A stretch of DNA of 64,000 nt from NCBI GenBank assembly GCA_016466735.1, contig JAAOED010000006.1, positions 55,282 to 119,281 on the forward strand, in the 5' to 3' direction. Each line of letters starts with the position of its first letter. Position 1 is the stretch's first letter. The translations under genes and the position numbers were made by a program. Shown here in pieces: positions 15,093 through 22,137 of this stretch. The stretch is from Weissella confusa (GTDB lineage Bacteria > Bacillota > Bacilli > Lactobacillales > Lactobacillaceae). Below the pieces are notes generated by a model. It had not been told where the DNA came from, did no database searches, and saw only the letters and a list, made by a program, of their open reading frames with translations.

Positions 15093-16607
15093 ATGCTGAA
15101 GAAATGGATTTATTTAAGTTCAAGTGTGTTGGCACTAACCACTTTGGGGGTCAATGGCATAACGCTACAACAACTTTCGGTTCACGCAGATACCAAAACC
15201 ACAGACAATAAAGCTTCACAAGGAAAGACATTCCATTACTTGGATAAGACTAGCTTGGATGCTAAGGTTTCACCATACGTGCAATTTCAACTAAAAAATG
15301 GTGGCCAATACGTTTTGGACAAGCAAGCTGCTACTGATCACAATGTGGATGCAGAACTGATTAAGTCAACTCAAGACAAGCTAGATGCCATCAACCAAGA
15401 GAATACGGCAAATCGTGCGCAATCAGACGGTCATACTGACGGTTATTATCACAACGCACCAAACGTCTACATTACGCCACAAAACGTTCCAAGCAACCGC
15501 ACAATGGTATCTAGTGAATTCCGTGCAACAAAATCTACACCAAACACATACTGGGCAACACAAACCATCAACTCCGGCATGGAAGGTGGCGCATATGGTG
15601 GATTCCAACAAATCACCGGTAATGACGAGAGTGGTCAACAAATCGCCTTATTCTCTATCTGGAATCCCTACGCTTCAAAAGACCCAATCAAGGTAGCTTA
15701 TGCATCGCCTGACACCAAGACAAATTCTTTTGGTGCTGAAGGGACAGGTGTACAAGCAAGAACCAATTATCACTTTAAGATTGGTTCTTGGTACAACCAA
15801 ACTATCAAAGTATGGCAAGAAAACGGACATACGTACTATGGTCAGTGGTTGTTTGACGTAGATAACCAAAAGTGGCTGTTAACCGGCGTTTATGATTATC
15901 CTGTGCCAAATGTGCAAATCCAAAGCGACACAGCCTTTATGGAAGACTGGAACGGTGACGGTCAATATGCCCGCGATGGTGAGATTCGAAACTGGGTTTC
16001 ACAGGATGCAAAGACAGGCACAGTCACACCAGCAACATCATTGCACGTAACAGACAACGATAGCGACTATCTCAACTGGGACGGAGGAACAACCTCTGAT
16101 GGCGTAAAATTCCACGCTGGTGGTTATCAGCAAGATTCGACAATTGGTAGGGGAAAGACATTCACTGTACCATCACAAGTACCTAGTGAACTCAGCGCTG
16201 CTCAAATTACCAAGTATGATTTGACCAAGGACACTTCGACTGGTAATTGGAACATGGCATGGGCCGTAGATCAGAGCAAAGCACCTCAATTGAATGCGGT
16301 TGTAAACACGTACGAAGTTGCAAGCAATGGATCTCGCACACTAGTTAATACGTCTCCAACGATTGACGCCTGGGTAAACGAGAGTAGGTTCGCACTAGAT
16401 GCATCAAAGACTTATCAAGTTGAACTCACCATCCACGATATTGCTGGTCACACAACCACCCAAACATTGCAGGTTGATCCAGGTGCACCAACCGGACACG
16501 CCGTTCAAGTGAGTGATAACGGCACGACAAACACACCATGGTGGATGAACATCTGGAACTGGATTACAGGTATCGGGCATTCATTATTCGGTTGGATTGG
16601 TCTTTAA
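15093..16607 (+). CDS. Secreted DUF3472-like protein with Trp-rich C-terminal tail
   Basis: A 504-residue exported protein with a signal peptide of about 32 residues (cleavage after SVHA). Residues 140-310 (YWATQTINSGMEGGAYGGFQQI, IALFSIWNPY, GTGVQARTNYHFKIGSWYNQTIKVWQENGHTYYGQWLFD) match the pattern of DUF3472 domains, seen in secreted proteins of unknown function. A beta-rich region follows (about 380-470). The last 25 residues form a Trp-rich hydrophobic tail (PWWMNIWNWITGIGHSLFGWIGL) without LPXTG or a positive stop. That tail could insert in a membrane or bind the cell wall. AGAGGGGAT precedes ATG 15093. Similar terminators flank the gene. Confidence 0.75.
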   Translation: MLKKWIYLSSSVLALTTLGVNGITLQQLSVHADTKTTDNKASQGKTFHYLDKTSLDAKVSPYVQFQLKNGGQYVLDKQAATDHNVDAELIKSTQDKLDAINQENTANRAQSDGHTDGYYHNAPNVYITPQNVPSNRTMVSSEFRATKSTPNTYWATQTINSGMEGGAYGGFQQITGNDESGQQIALFSIWNPYASKDPIKVAYASPDTKTNSFGAEGTGVQARTNYHFKIGSWYNQTIKVWQENGHTYYGQWLFDVDNQKWLLTGVYDYPVPNVQIQSDTAFMEDWNGDGQYARDGEIRNWVSQDAKTGTVTPATSLHVTDNDSDYLNWDGGTTSDGVKFHAGGYQQDSTIGRGKTFTVPSQVPSELSAAQITKYDLTKDTSTGNWNMAWAVDQSKAPQLNAVVNTYEVASNGSRTLVNTSPTIDAWVNESRFALDASKTYQVELTIHDIAGHTTTQTLQVDPGAPTGHAVQVSDNGTTNTPWWMNIWNWITGIGHSLFGWIGL

Positions 16608-16667
16608 TTAAGATATGTTTTTTCTGTATCGTGGTGGCATTTCCAGTGTATTTGAACAAATTATTTA

Positions 16668-16707
16668 AAAAAAGAGGCTTGGACTTTGGTGTCCAGGCCT
16701 CTTTTGT
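16668..16707. terminator. Bidirectional terminator
   Basis: AAGAGGCTTGGAC-TTTG-GTGTCCAGGCCTCTT, flanked by an A run and a T run, between convergent genes. Confidence 0.85.
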
Positions 16708-16711
16708 CTAA

Positions 16712-16927
16712 CTATAATATTGAAGAAATACCCGAAATAATTGGTCCAAGGGACAATAAAATGAGCACTACACCAATGTAAAAACCGTAGCTTACTCCCC
16801 ATAACTTAAAAGGGGCAGCACGTGATTGGTCATATTTTTCATAGGACTTGACTGCTTGTTTTGTCAGATAGAGTTCCGATACACCTAAACCGAGCGTCAG
16901 CAGGCCAAATAGGAGTGTTACCCATAT
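16712..16927 (-). pseudogene. Small membrane protein, YxTKxAV family (paralogue 2), start frameshifted
   Basis: The frame encodes a close homologue of the protein at 10949-11161 (both contain APFKLWG-SYGFYIG and LSLGPIISGI). However, it has no ATG/GTG/TTG start in frame. The ATG at 16925, which has an ideal AGGAAGG site, is one base out of frame because the sequence reads ATGGGTAACA where ATGGTAACA would match paralogue 1 residue for residue. Either one G was inserted at codon 2, or translation starts at the in-frame ATA (16927). It lies 11 nt downstream of the next gene in the same operon. Confidence 0.6.
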
Positions 16928-16938
16928 GCTTTTCCTTC

Positions 16939-17208
16939 CTAACTACCGGTATGATCGTTGTAGTATTCAACAGCAGATTTTGTGAAATACGCGTTTGCAA
17001 GCATTGCCAAAATCGGGATTAGTGATAGAAAAATATTGATTTGCGCTAGAACAATCGCCCAAACCGGGGCTAGAATGTAAAACGTTGTGAGTCCCATGAG
17101 CAAACCAAATGCCATTCGTGGATTATTAAAAATCTTGATATGTCGTTTCGTATGGCGGAAACTGTAAACTGACACAAATATCGTTGTGATTAAGATGATG
17201 TACAGCAT
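16939..17208 (-). CDS. Small membrane protein with a distant YxTKxAV motif (89 aa)
   Basis: The protein has a short N-terminal hydrophobic helix (2-17), a basic loop (RHTKRHIKIFNNPRM) and two further helices (about 33-55 and 58-74). It ends AYFTKSAVEYYNDHTGS. That end aligns with the YMTKQAVDTY and YLTKQAVKSY motifs of the other two small proteins, so all three probably share ancestry. AAAGGAG precedes ATG 17208 at 7 nt. It is the first gene of a two-gene operon whose promoter carries a perfect cre box. Function is unknown. Confidence 0.7.
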   Translation of the reverse strand: MLYIILITTIFVSVYSFRHTKRHIKIFNNPRMAFGLLMGLTTFYILAPVWAIVLAQINIFLSLIPILAMLANAYFTKSAVEYYNDHTGS

Positions 17209-17252
17209 TAGCAAGCTCCTTTCATATTCATAGTCACTCAGTATACGCTTTA

Positions 17253-17281
17253 ATTGTAACCGCTTTCATTCGCTATAGCAA
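17253..17281 (-). promoter_or_regulatory. Promoter of the small membrane protein operon
   Basis: On the minus strand TTGCTA (17281-17276), a 17-nt spacer and TACAAT (17258-17253). The cre box lies within the spacer and -10. Confidence 0.6.
17254..17268. promoter_or_regulatory. cre box (CcpA site)
   Basis: TTGTAACCGCTTTCA fits WTGNAANCGNWNNCW throughout and overlaps the -10 of the 17208-16712 operon, which predicts catabolite repression. Confidence 0.75.
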
Positions 17282-17357
17282 CTTATAACATTTATATTTT
17301 GTATTGGAATTTATATAAATGGACTTAAATAACTTGTGAATTGTGATCCGTCATTCA

Positions 17358-17771
17358 TTACAACATCATTGTTAGATAGTATTTTGTTGTACCAATAAAT
17401 GGCGTATCTGCGAGTTGCCCAAAGATGATAAAACCAATGCTTTGATAAAAATCGGGCGCTTGATAGTCCTGTGTATTAACAGTGATGTGCATTAGGTTCA
17501 GTGCTTTTGATGTCTTAATGGCAGCATCTACAAGATTATGCCCAATGCCGAGGCCACGATACTCAGAGGATACGGCTAGCAATGAAATATGCGCGGTATT
17601 ACCGAAAATTTTAAGAACCAAAGCACCAGAAACGATGCCATCAGTCATATCCGCAAAAGAAATCGTTGATTCAGGGAGCTGATCAAGTTCAAAAAGTGTT
17701 TGTTGCTGCGCATTTAATTGATTGATGACGAAGTTAGTTGCAAGTTGTGTGTCAATTTGTTGAATAGCCAT
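17358..17771 (-). CDS. GNAT-family N-acetyltransferase
   Basis: A 137-residue GNAT fold. Strand 4 and the acetyl-CoA loop appear as ISLLAVSSEYRGLGIGHNLVDAAI (R/Q-x-x-G-x-G/A type) near residues 62-85. The C-terminal DFYQSIGFIIFGQL motif is also present. The substrate is unknown; small proteins of this type acetylate free amino groups of metabolites, antibiotics or proteins. GGAGGT lies 6 nt before ATG 17771. It is monocistronic in a low-GC stretch. Nothing in the neighbourhood points to a substrate. Confidence 0.8.
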   Translation of the reverse strand: MAIQQIDTQLATNFVINQLNAQQQTLFELDQLPESTISFADMTDGIVSGALVLKIFGNTAHISLLAVSSEYRGLGIGHNLVDAAIKTSKALNLMHITVNTQDYQAPDFYQSIGFIIFGQLADTPFIGTTKYYLTMML

Positions 17772-17929
17772 TGTAAGACCTCCAAAAATGTATTATCGGC
17801 CAGTGTACCATAGATAACATGGTTTAAACACTACAATTCCATTTTAAAATAACAACTCACGATAATATATATTATGTAAACTAGGATAAATGTAAACCTG
17901 AGTTATTAAAACTAATTACCAACCTACTA

Positions 17930-17970
17930 ATTAAAAACGCTACAAAAAATAATCTAATCTTTGCAGCGTT
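17930..17970 (-). terminator. Terminator of the immunity-like gene
   Basis: On the minus strand AACGCTGCAAA and TTTGTAGCGTT form an 11-bp stem followed by TTTAATT. Confidence 0.75.
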
Positions 17971-17982
17971 AATTATTATCTT

Positions 17983-18258
17983 TTAAAACACATTGAATTG
18001 ATGGACTGATCCATACACATCTAGACTCAGTTGTTCAACTAATGTAAACAATTCCGTACTGATTCTGAATCCTGACGCATTTGCAAGCTTTGTAATTGCC
18101 AAATAGCCATTTTTCTCAGTTTCTCGGATTTTAGCTGACGTTCTTAATTGGTTTGCTAACTTTTGCAGTTCTAATGCAACTTCTGGATTTTTTTCAACTG
18201 CCAAAGCCGCATCAATTAGTGATTCGAGTTGCTTCACATTTACTTTTTTACCAAACAT
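17983..18258 (-). CDS. Putative bacteriocin immunity protein (four-helix type)
   Basis: A 91-residue soluble, helical protein without membrane segments. The spacing of leucines (VALELQKLANQLRTSAKI ... NGYLAITKLANASGF) resembles enterocin A/pediocin-type immunity proteins, which are four-helix bundles of about 90-110 residues. Those proteins act at the cytosolic face of the mannose PTS. It is the last gene of a three-gene unit with two small membrane proteins. The preceding stop codon lies 9 nt upstream, and the gap includes GAGG, so coupling is likely. The immunity assignment is inference from pattern and context only. Confidence 0.45.
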   Translation of the reverse strand: MFGKKVNVKQLESLIDAALAVEKNPEVALELQKLANQLRTSAKIRETEKNGYLAITKLANASGFRISTELFTLVEQLSLDVYGSVHQFNVF

Positions 18259-18267
18259 TTGCGTGCC

Positions 18268-18447
18268 TCACAAAAACCAGAATACATTGAAGATGAAATC
18301 CCCAATCCAATCAAACGATTGCTTAAACGCCTTACGCCATTTATTTTGCTGTGATCGATACTTTGTGTGAACTTGTATGAAAACTGAAACAAGGCTTATG
18401 ACAACAAATATTACGAAAACAACTGCGATGATTTTTAGTACTAGCAT
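18268..18447 (-). CDS. Small membrane/cationic protein (59 aa)
   Basis: This ORF is short but well placed: it ends 9 nt before the immunity-like gene and begins 29 nt after the preceding gene. The product has an N-terminal transmembrane helix (about 2-25, LVLKIIAVVFVIFVVISLVS) and a basic linker (HTKYRSQQNKWRKAFKQS). It ends in an aromatic amphipathic segment (FDWIGDFIFNVFWFL). The RBS (GGCGG) is weak. Its size, charge and partner make a bacteriocin-like or helper peptide possible, but no double-glycine leader is seen. Confidence 0.5.
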   Translation of the reverse strand: MLVLKIIAVVFVIFVVISLVSVFIQVHTKYRSQQNKWRKAFKQSFDWIGDFIFNVFWFL

Positions 18448-18476
18448 ACTTTATACCGCCGTTCTGAACTGCCGAT

Positions 18477-18686
18477 TTAGATACGCTCGTCAAACTCATC
18501 CTTTGGGTGATTACGTACCATTGCGTTCACACCAATTAAACTAATTAGACCAACAAATAGTCCAATACTCCCCCAAAGAATACGTCCCGCAGCACTATCG
18601 ATGAACATCAACAAAATAATCGTGGCCATAAATACCACGTACGGTAGTGCCACTAAATCATGTGGTCTAAAAATAATTCTTACCAT
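18477..18686 (-). CDS. Small two-helix membrane protein (69 aa)
   Basis: AGGGGGA precedes ATG 18686 with good spacing. The product has two transmembrane helices (about 12-30, LPYVVFMATIILLMF, and 36-53, LWGSIGLFVGLISLIGV). Between them lies a short DSAAGR loop, and the tail is charged (RNHPKDEFDERI). Both termini are probably cytosolic. It is first in the three-gene unit that ends with the immunity-like protein. The family is not recognised; it could be an accessory or immunity membrane protein. Confidence 0.6.
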   Translation of the reverse strand: MVRIIFRPHDLVALPYVVFMATIILLMFIDSAAGRILWGSIGLFVGLISLIGVNAMVRNHPKDEFDERI

Positions 18687-18780
18687 GTTTTATTCCCCCT
18701 TGACCCTTTATTATCAGTAAGTATAGCACTTTAATGCACCCGCTAATTTTATTCTTTTTAATGGGAAACAAGCGTCGTCA

Positions 18781-18829
18781 TACACCAAAAAACACAACAA
18801 CATATCCAGAGATACATCGTTGTGTTTGA
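18781..18829 (-). terminator. Terminator of the MDR oxidoreductase gene
   Basis: AAACACAAC (18790-18798) pairs with GTTGTGTTT (18819-18827); a T run follows on the minus strand. Confidence 0.8.
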
Positions 18830-18834
18830 TATAA

Positions 18835-19788
18835 CTATTCTGATTTCATTTCAATCACGACTTTACCACGTGCATGATGCGATTCAACACGTTCATGCGC
18901 TGATCGAACGCCCTCCGTTGTGAACGGGAACTTTGAATCAATTACGATTTTCAATTGATCGTTTTGATAATATGCTGCTAATTCCCCTAAATCTTTGCCG
19001 TTTGGTTGTAGCCACCCCGCCGTTAGCGTTTTGTGCGCCTTTTCAGCGTTTGACAATTGTTCATCAGTTGGATTAGCGGAAATCGTCACTAATCGACCGC
19101 CTGGTGCTAACACAGCCAATCCTGCATCAATATCGCCAACACTGTCTAGCACCGCATCATAATTGCTAATCACGTCGGTAATCGCACGTTCGTGATAGTC
19201 AATGACGATATCAGCACCAAGTTCACGGACAAATTCCGCGTTTACATGACTTGCGGTCGTTGCAACAGTTGCACCCATCAATTTAGCTAATTGAATCGCA
19301 ACGATACCAACGCCACCAGCACCGGCCTGAACTAGAACCTTAGAACCATCTGTCACTCGTAACTCACGTAACATCTGTAAGGCTGTTTCGCCAGCTAATG
19401 GCAAGGCTGCGGCTTCAGCGAACGTCATGTTATCAGGCATTGTTGCTACTTTATCGACATTTACTGCCATAAACGTTGCATACGAGCCGAATTTACCGGT
19501 TGCATCCATATCCGGACGTGCAAAAACGCGATCACCGACCGAAAATTCGGTAACATTTGCCCCGACTTCAGCAATGATACCCGCAATGTCCCAGCCCAAG
19601 ACCACCGGAAAGGTCCAATTGAACATACCTCGCAAAGCACCTTCACGGGCCTTGTAGTCAATCGGATTAACACTTGTTGCGAACGTTTCAATCAGAACTT
19701 CATTATCTGTAATGATCGGTTCGTCATAGTTGTCAACGACCGTCAATTCATCACTAGAACCAAACTGGTTAATTATTGCTGCTTTCAT
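18835..19788 (-). CDS. NADP-dependent MDR oxidoreductase (quinone reductase-like)
   Basis: A 317-residue medium-chain dehydrogenase without zinc ligands. The N-terminal GroES-like domain contains NPIDYKAREG and LGWDIAGIIAEVGANVTEFSVGDRVF. The Rossmann part has the motif VLVQAGAGGVGIVAIQLAKLMGA near 148-170. This pattern is typical of NADPH:quinone or enone reductases of the QOR group. GGAGG precedes ATG 19788. It is monocistronic with its own terminator. The physiological substrate, probably a reactive carbonyl or quinone, is not shown by the sequence. Confidence 0.88.
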   Translation of the reverse strand: MKAAIINQFGSSDELTVVDNYDEPIITDNEVLIETFATSVNPIDYKAREGALRGMFNWTFPVVLGWDIAGIIAEVGANVTEFSVGDRVFARPDMDATGKFGSYATFMAVNVDKVATMPDNMTFAEAAALPLAGETALQMLRELRVTDGSKVLVQAGAGGVGIVAIQLAKLMGATVATTASHVNAEFVRELGADIVIDYHERAITDVISNYDAVLDSVGDIDAGLAVLAPGGRLVTISANPTDEQLSNAEKAHKTLTAGWLQPNGKDLGELAAYYQNDQLKIVIDSKFPFTTEGVRSAHERVESHHARGKVVIEMKSE

Positions 19789-19932
19789 ACGCCACCTCCA
19801 AATACTTATTATTGCATAGTAAAGTGTCCGAAAATATAGATTTCTCGATATTCTTAGACTAACTTTTAACTGTTATCGGCATTCTTTCGCGCAGGCTTGC
19901 TTAGTAAAGCTATTTATGACAGCATTTAAAGT

Positions 19933-20247
19933 ATGGAAAAAGAAAAAATATATGGTGAATTGGTAGATTCTGATGGACGATGCGTTCACTGGCATTCAAA
20001 ACTTGACGTTATCGCCAATCGTTGCGAGACTTGTGGCAAGTTATACGCTTGTTACCAATGCCATAACGACGCTGAAAATCACGTATTTGGCCGCTATAAT
20101 CAACTCATCAACGAACAAATTGTTATGTGTGGTGTCTGCGGTCATCAAATGACCTACACCCGGTATGACGAAATTGATCAATGTGACCAATGTGAAACGC
20201 CTTTTAATCCAGGTTGTTCACTGCATAAACACTTATACGTATATTAA
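19933..20247 (+). CDS. CHY zinc finger protein
   Basis: A 104-residue protein made up largely of a CHY-type zinc-binding domain. Its Cys and His ligands follow the family pattern: CVHWHSKLDVIANRCETCGKLYACYQCHND, then HVFGRY, then MCGVCGHQMTY, and CDQCETPFNPGCSLHKHLY. It is likely to bind three zinc ions. Bacterial CHY proteins are of unknown function; plant relatives are attached to RING ligases. No Shine-Dalgarno sequence is evident before ATG 19933, so start and expression are less certain. It is convergent with the DUF421 gene across a shared hairpin. Confidence 0.85.
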   Translation: MEKEKIYGELVDSDGRCVHWHSKLDVIANRCETCGKLYACYQCHNDAENHVFGRYNQLINEQIVMCGVCGHQMTYTRYDEIDQCDQCETPFNPGCSLHKHLYVY

Positions 20248-20290
20248 AAATGGTAGTCACGACACATCACTGTCATGACTACCATTTTTA
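20246..20290. terminator. Bidirectional terminator
   Basis: AAAAATGGTAGTCA and TGACTACCATTTTT enclose a short inner stem (GACA-CATCAC-TGTC). Confidence 0.9.
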
Positions 20291-20926
20291 CTTAGCGAAC
20301 GGATGGAGAATAACTTTACCATGGATAAATTCACCCAAATAAATATCTTCCACACTGCCCATTTTCTGTTTAGCAACTTCTGCGCGCAACCAGTCAATAT
20401 CTTTATCCAACACATCAAGTAAGTCGTAATTTGCCTGTCCATCTTGGATAAGTGGGTATTTAATCGCTTCTTCACCGTACTTAATAATCGTTAACTGACC
20501 ATTTTGTTCTAGAACCGCACGATGAACAATCTGAACTTCATCAACCCCAGCAGCACGTAACTTAAACATTAATTCACTGGCAGATAGGCCAACACGCATG
20601 GTCGTCGCCACATCAACTTCACCATTTTTAATAACTGTCACTGGTGCACCATCAATCACGCGCTTAACCCAGTAATTGTGTTCCTTCAAGAACTTCAGTA
20701 ACAACACCAAGAACGTCCAAACAATCAATACCAAGACAAATTGCAAGGCAGTAATATCGCTATTGTAGATAACACCACCAATAATGCCACCGAGTACATA
20801 ATTTTGGACTTGGTCCATCGCTGAGATTGGTGCCAAGTTACCTTTACCCAGAATATTAATCTGGATAATTAAACCAATGATTCCAATTGCTAACTTTAAC
20901 GCAATTGTTGCATAACTCGTGTCCAT
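20288..20926 (-). CDS. DUF421 membrane protein (YetF/YcaP family)
   Basis: A 212-residue protein with three N-terminal transmembrane helices (about 7-27, 42-58, 62-80). Two DUF421 cytosolic modules follow, including GAPVTVIKNGEVDVATTMRVGLSASELMFKLRAAGV and QNGQLTIIKYGEEAIKYPLIQDGQ. Family members are associated with the membrane and stress, but their molecular role is not established. The start ATG overlaps the stop of the DUF3290 gene by one base (TAATG), so translation is coupled. A bidirectional terminator ends the operon. Confidence 0.85.
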   Translation of the reverse strand: MDTSYATIALKLAIGIIGLIIQINILGKGNLAPISAMDQVQNYVLGGIIGGVIYNSDITALQFVLVLIVWTFLVLLLKFLKEHNYWVKRVIDGAPVTVIKNGEVDVATTMRVGLSASELMFKLRAAGVDEVQIVHRAVLEQNGQLTIIKYGEEAIKYPLIQDGQANYDLLDVLDKDIDWLRAEVAKQKMGSVEDIYLGEFIHGKVILHPFAK

Positions 20927-21372
20927 TATTTCACCTCAACCACTGTGTTCTCATCCAGTAAATTTGTCTTCTCAAGCGTGTAATTCGATTGATCTGCGCT
21001 CAAATTAACCCGGTAGAACACGTTATCGACCTTCACAATCAAATTGTTATTCAGATTAACGCTGTTAATTGACACCTGGTCATATTTAACATTCTTTGCA
21101 TGAGCAACATGCTTCAAAAGCCTCACAACCTGTTCTTTTTGTGCTGACTGACTTTTAATTTGATTCATGTCCTGGTATTGAATACCAACAACGAAAGCAA
21201 CTAGCAGCAGCATCATCACGCTTAAATCACGATATTTAGACTTCAAATTATTCTTAAAATACAACACCGCAAAAATTGCGAATATAGCCACTAGTATAGC
21301 AATTACAATTGCCGTTGCTGTCTCCACCCAAGAATGACGTTGTGATAAGTACTCTATAGTATAGAACGTCAT
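20926..21372 (-). CDS. DUF3290 membrane protein
   Basis: A 148-residue protein with two transmembrane helices (about 18-40 and 50-65) and a C-terminal extracytosolic-type alpha/beta region (VNLNNNLIVKVDNVFYRVNLSADQSNYTLEKTNLL). This layout and the adjacency to DUF421 are characteristic of DUF3290 in lactobacilli; the two gene families almost always occur together and probably form one membrane complex. GGAG precedes ATG 21372. Function is unknown. Confidence 0.85.
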   Translation of the reverse strand: MTFYTIEYLSQRHSWVETATAIVIAILVAIFAIFAVLYFKNNLKSKYRDLSVMMLLLVAFVVGIQYQDMNQIKSQSAQKEQVVRLLKHVAHAKNVKYDQVSINSVNLNNNLIVKVDNVFYRVNLSADQSNYTLEKTNLLDENTVVEVK

Positions 21373-21447
21373 GTTGTTCTCCTTATTTCTAATAAACCTT
21401 ACTGGCCATATTACGTGCTTGCTGGTAACCTATCAATCTTAAAGTTT

Positions 21448-22053
21448 TTATTTTTCGACAAAAATTCCCGAATCAATGACCTTAGTCATCAAATGAACCA
21501 CGTTTGCAATGTAAACATCAATTTGGGTACTGTTAAGCACTTCAAGATCACCAATTGTTTCCCCAATAAAATCAGCATTATAGTCTTGAATCAACTTTTC
21601 AACACATGCCCTATCCGCAAAGTCCGCCGGCACAGCATCAGTTGCGGTCGCTGGTAATGGCTGTAAACCATACTTATGAACAAGATACGGATTGAGTTTT
21701 TTAAAATCCTGATAATAACGTTCTAGAACCGTCGCACGGCGTGGATCGTCTTGTGATGGCACAACTTTCATGAAGACGTCTGTTAGCCAAACTTCATCGG
21801 CCAATAAATGGGTGTAATAACCCAAGGCAAACGAATCTGACAATGTTTCTGGATGCTCTAGTAAAAAAGCCTGCAAATCAACTCGTCTAGTACCACGGTC
21901 GCTAGGTACTAAATAATGTGTTTCATCTTTACTCATCTGACTGATTTTATCAACATCTGGTGCTTCGTTTCCTATCATAAATGCCATGCCCAGCTGGCTG
22001 AATTTTGCCATCAGCTGTTTTGCGATGGCTGCGTGCATTAATCGTGACCCCAT
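21448..22053 (-). CDS. Zinc-dependent phospholipase C-like hydrolase
   Basis: A 201-residue cytosolic protein with the zinc-dependent phospholipase C/S1-P1-like pattern. The N-terminal MGSRLMHAAIAKQL supplies the first His. GNEAPDVDKI and KDETHY follow, and FALGYYTHLLADEVW (His, Asp) lies near residue 80. No signal peptide is visible, so the enzyme probably acts inside the cell, unlike classical secreted PLCs. The natural substrate is unknown. AGGGGGC lies 8 nt before ATG 22053. No terminator is obvious. Confidence 0.7.
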   Translation of the reverse strand: MGSRLMHAAIAKQLMAKFSQLGMAFMIGNEAPDVDKISQMSKDETHYLVPSDRGTRRVDLQAFLLEHPETLSDSFALGYYTHLLADEVWLTDVFMKVVPSQDDPRRATVLERYYQDFKKLNPYLVHKYGLQPLPATATDAVPADFADRACVEKLIQDYNADFIGETIGDLEVLNSTQIDVYIANVVHLMTKVIDSGIFVEK

Positions 22054-22100
22054 TGCAATGCCCCCTTCATCTTTTTAAGTCAACTTTACTCGTGCACAAC

Positions 22101-22130
22101 AAAAAACGCCACAGGTTGCACCTGTGACGA
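22101..22130 (-). terminator. Terminator of the CPBP protease gene
   Basis: CGTCACAGGT-GCA-ACCTGTGGCG followed by TTTTTTG on the minus strand. Confidence 0.85.
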
Positions 22131-22137
22131 AGATTTG

